This document shows, piece by piece, positions 62,431 to 64,000 of a stretch of 64,000 nucleotides of DNA. The translations under genes and the position numbers were made by a program. Within the stretch, counting starts at the first letter, position 1. Every line of letters begins with the position of its first letter. Under the pieces are notes generated by a model. The model searched no databases and was not told the origin of the DNA. It was given only the letters and a program-made list of their open reading frames with translations. This DNA comes from Candidatus Pantoea formicae (GTDB lineage: Bacteria; Pseudomonadota; Gammaproteobacteria; Enterobacterales; Enterobacteriaceae): contig NZ_VWXD01000001.1 in NCBI RefSeq assembly GCF_011752625.1, positions 372,001 to 436,000 on the forward strand, written 5' to 3'.

Positions 62431-63231
62431 GTGTCGCTCTCCTCTTCTGACTGGTTTAGCCATAACGGCATTGAATGTTCTCGCGTAAACGCCAGCGGTA
62501 GCCGCTTTCCACGTCATTTGCATGATGAGTACGTGATTTGTGCCAATCTCAGTGGTCGCGAAGAGATTTGGCTGGATGGCAAAGTCAAAGAGGCGTTTGC
62601 TGGACAGGTCACTATCTATAATCCCAGCGCGATCCAATCTTCTCAGTTCAGCCAGGATACGGTGAGCTTTGTCAGCATTCATCTTCCGCAATCCACCCTG
62701 AGCCAACTGTTGGGTAATACAGCGGCTCCAGCACTGCGAGAAGGGGTGTTCAATGATGCGCGACTGTTCCAGGCCATTTGTCGCTTTGACGCAGTGGCAC
62801 GACAGGGCGATGAGACCCTATTGGAACAGCAGTTGTTATGGCTATGCGGTGAGTTGCTGGATGACTCCGCCAGTCTGCAACAGGGCGATGTGCAGATCAT
62901 TCATCAGGTAAAACAGTTTCTCCGCGACCATCTTAATGAGAAACCGCAACTTGAGGTACTGGCGCAGCTGGCCGGAATCAGTAAATACCATCTGGTGCGC
63001 AGATTCACCCAACTGACTGGGTTGCCGCCGTTGCAGTATCACATGCAGTTGCGGCTGCATCGCGCTCGGGAACTGTTGCGCCAGCGGGTGCATCCACTGG
63101 ACGCGGCATTGCAGCTGGGATTTTACGATCAGAGTCACTTCATCAACGCGTTTCGCAAAGTGATGGGCACTACACCACATCACTATGCACAGCAGATCGC
63201 CTTACCCCAAAACAAATTCCCGGTAGCCTGA
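62431..63231 (+). CDS. AraC-family transcriptional regulator
   Basis: A 266-residue AraC regulator: N-terminal sensor with HLHDEYVICANLSGREEIWL, GQVTIYNPSAIQSS, then a double HTH (about 165-255) with LEVLAQLAGISKYHLVRRFT, LDAALQLGFYDQSHFINAFR and MGTTPHHY. The start is a GTG. It is convergent with, and overlaps by 30 bases, a LysE exporter, the common arrangement of this AraC subgroup. Confidence 0.88.
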   Translation: MSLSSSDWFSHNGIECSRVNASGSRFPRHLHDEYVICANLSGREEIWLDGKVKEAFAGQVTIYNPSAIQSSQFSQDTVSFVSIHLPQSTLSQLLGNTAAPALREGVFNDARLFQAICRFDAVARQGDETLLEQQLLWLCGELLDDSASLQQGDVQIIHQVKQFLRDHLNEKPQLEVLAQLAGISKYHLVRRFTQLTGLPPLQYHMQLRLHRARELLRQRVHPLDAALQLGFYDQSHFINAFRKVMGTTPHHYAQQIALPQNKFPVA

Positions 63232-63840
63232 CACCATCACATATGCCGCGAAATAGCAGAAAATCAGCGCTGAAGCGAGGTAGGAGTATTTCAGCAGACG
63301 TTGGCCGAGCAATTTACCGCCCATGCTGCCGACCAGGCACAGCACACAGGTCCAGACCACACCCGCAATAAAGAAACCGCTGAGGAAAGAAGCAGTCGCA
63401 TTGACGCTGCCGTGTCCCATGCGGGCGATCAAAGCACCGCCCACGCTGGCAAACCACAGTATGGCGGTCGGTGACGACATCGCCAACACCACGCCACGGC
63501 CAAATTCACGCAGTAGCGAACGATAGGGCTGTTGTTCAGCCTGCGGTAAAGCAGCATCCCTACGCAGTGCTGCGAACAGCATTTTACCCGCAAACCACAG
63601 CAGTAACATCCCGCCGCCGATCCACAATACCCAGCGTACCGTGGTGAACTGCAATACTACTGCCATGCCCGCCAGCGCTAACAGGGCGTAAATCAGATCG
63701 CCAATGCAGGTTCCTATCCCTAACCAGAAGCCGTGGAAGTAACCGCGTTGCATCGCCAAGGTAATCATCGCGATATTGGCGAGTCCAATATCCAGGCACA
63801 GCGATAAACTCAACAAAAAGCCATTAGAAAACTGCAGCAT
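63202..63840 (-). CDS. LysE-family exporter
   Basis: A 212-residue membrane protein with about six helices: FLLSLSLCLDIGLANIAMIT replaces the usual PGP motif, GIGTCIGDLIYALLALAGM and MSSPTAILWFASVGG are family landmarks. The ATG at 63840 is chosen because its ATG has AGG upstream and the family starts there; a longer frame to 63879 exists. It is the probable target of the AraC regulator. Substrate likely an amino acid or analogue. Confidence 0.85.
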   Translation of the reverse strand: MLQFSNGFLLSLSLCLDIGLANIAMITLAMQRGYFHGFWLGIGTCIGDLIYALLALAGMAVVLQFTTVRWVLWIGGGMLLLWFAGKMLFAALRRDAALPQAEQQPYRSLLREFGRGVVLAMSSPTAILWFASVGGALIARMGHGSVNATASFLSGFFIAGVVWTCVLCLVGSMGGKLLGQRLLKYSYLASALIFCYFAAYVMVSGYREFVLG

Positions 63841-64000
63841 AGCGAACAACCTGTCTGATGGTTTTAATCCTGGCGGCATTTAAGCACGCCTTTTGTGGCG
63901 GAGTATTGGAAAGAATTGCGCGATCTCTCACACCTGGTTTTCACATCGCTGCAATTGTGTTTATATGCACCCATCTGCCATTAACGACCAAACACCATGA

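Noticed and set aside
1..64000. CRISPR arrays, tRNA or rRNA genes, prophage
   Set aside because: No regularly spaced repeats with unique spacers, no tRNA or rRNA consensus stretches, and no phage structural or integrase genes were seen.

Overview
This 64 kb window is bacterial chromosome, most likely from a plant- or environment-associated member of the Enterobacterales (Erwiniaceae, Pantoea-like). The inference rests on the close match of the left-end genes to enterobacterial FepB and Fes, an NfsB-like nitroreductase of exactly the enterobacterial length, a heavy load of LysR-controlled transport and catabolic cassettes, and short palindromic intergenic repeats. No rRNA, tRNA, CRISPR array, prophage or replication origin was found.

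Layout. 1-4.3 kb: ferric-siderophore uptake (3' end of fepB, fes, a TonB-dependent receptor, with a Fur-like site between fes and the receptor). 4.4-7.5 kb: a lipoprotein, a RecF/SMC-type ATPase, a LysE exporter and a DUF1275 membrane protein. 7.5-25.4 kb: an accessory zone. It holds an AT-rich two-gene AbiE-like toxin-antitoxin module flanked by gene debris, an isolated O-acyltransferase, small enzymes (Nudix, GNATs, cupin, VOC, arginase-like, SDR), a complete IS1182-type insertion sequence with an 18-bp inverted repeat and a 4-bp target duplication, a frameshifted LysE gene, the tail of a decayed quinone oxidoreductase, and several copies of a dispersed repeat, one of them split by the IS. 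25.1-25.6 kb: a cold shock protein with a strong terminator, and a YjfB-type peptide.

25.7-44.3 kb is a series of small regulator-plus-target cassettes: a sulfonate-type binding protein; LysR with an alcohol dehydrogenase and nfsB; a secreted hydrolase with a CusRS-type two-component system; an amino-acid binding protein, a DUF2817 peptidase and a 2-oxoglutarate oxygenase divergent from a LysR; an SLC13 transporter, AraC and DUF2000; an MBL hydrolase plus amidase divergent from a LysR; and an SDR divergent from a LysR.

44.3-55.8 kb appears to be one catabolic locus around a LysR gene. Leftward runs a cytoplasmic GH3 beta-glucosidase with a polyamine-type ABC importer that has a fused double permease. 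Rightward run a flavin monooxygenase, a RidA deaminase, a DUF1028 protein and an ArgE-like M20 deacylase. Together they suggest use of a glucosylated, nitrogen-containing, possibly N-acylated metabolite. 55.8-62.3 kb is a LacI-controlled AfuABC-type importer with an inositol-monophosphatase-family phosphatase, consistent with sugar-phosphate uptake followed by dephosphorylation. Two matched LacI-type operator candidates lie in the divergent promoter region. The window ends with an AraC regulator and a convergent LysE exporter.

The items most worth follow-up are the AbiE-like module with its operator-overlapped promoter, the BesD/HalD-related oxygenase cassette, the beta-glucosidase/ABC/FMO/RidA/DUF1028/ArgE locus, a cloverleaf-folding intergenic element near 29.6 kb, and a hairpin sitting on the ribosome-binding site of the acyltransferase. 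Start codons were chosen by Shine-Dalgarno spacing and domain start. All functions are inferred from reading motifs, without database searches.
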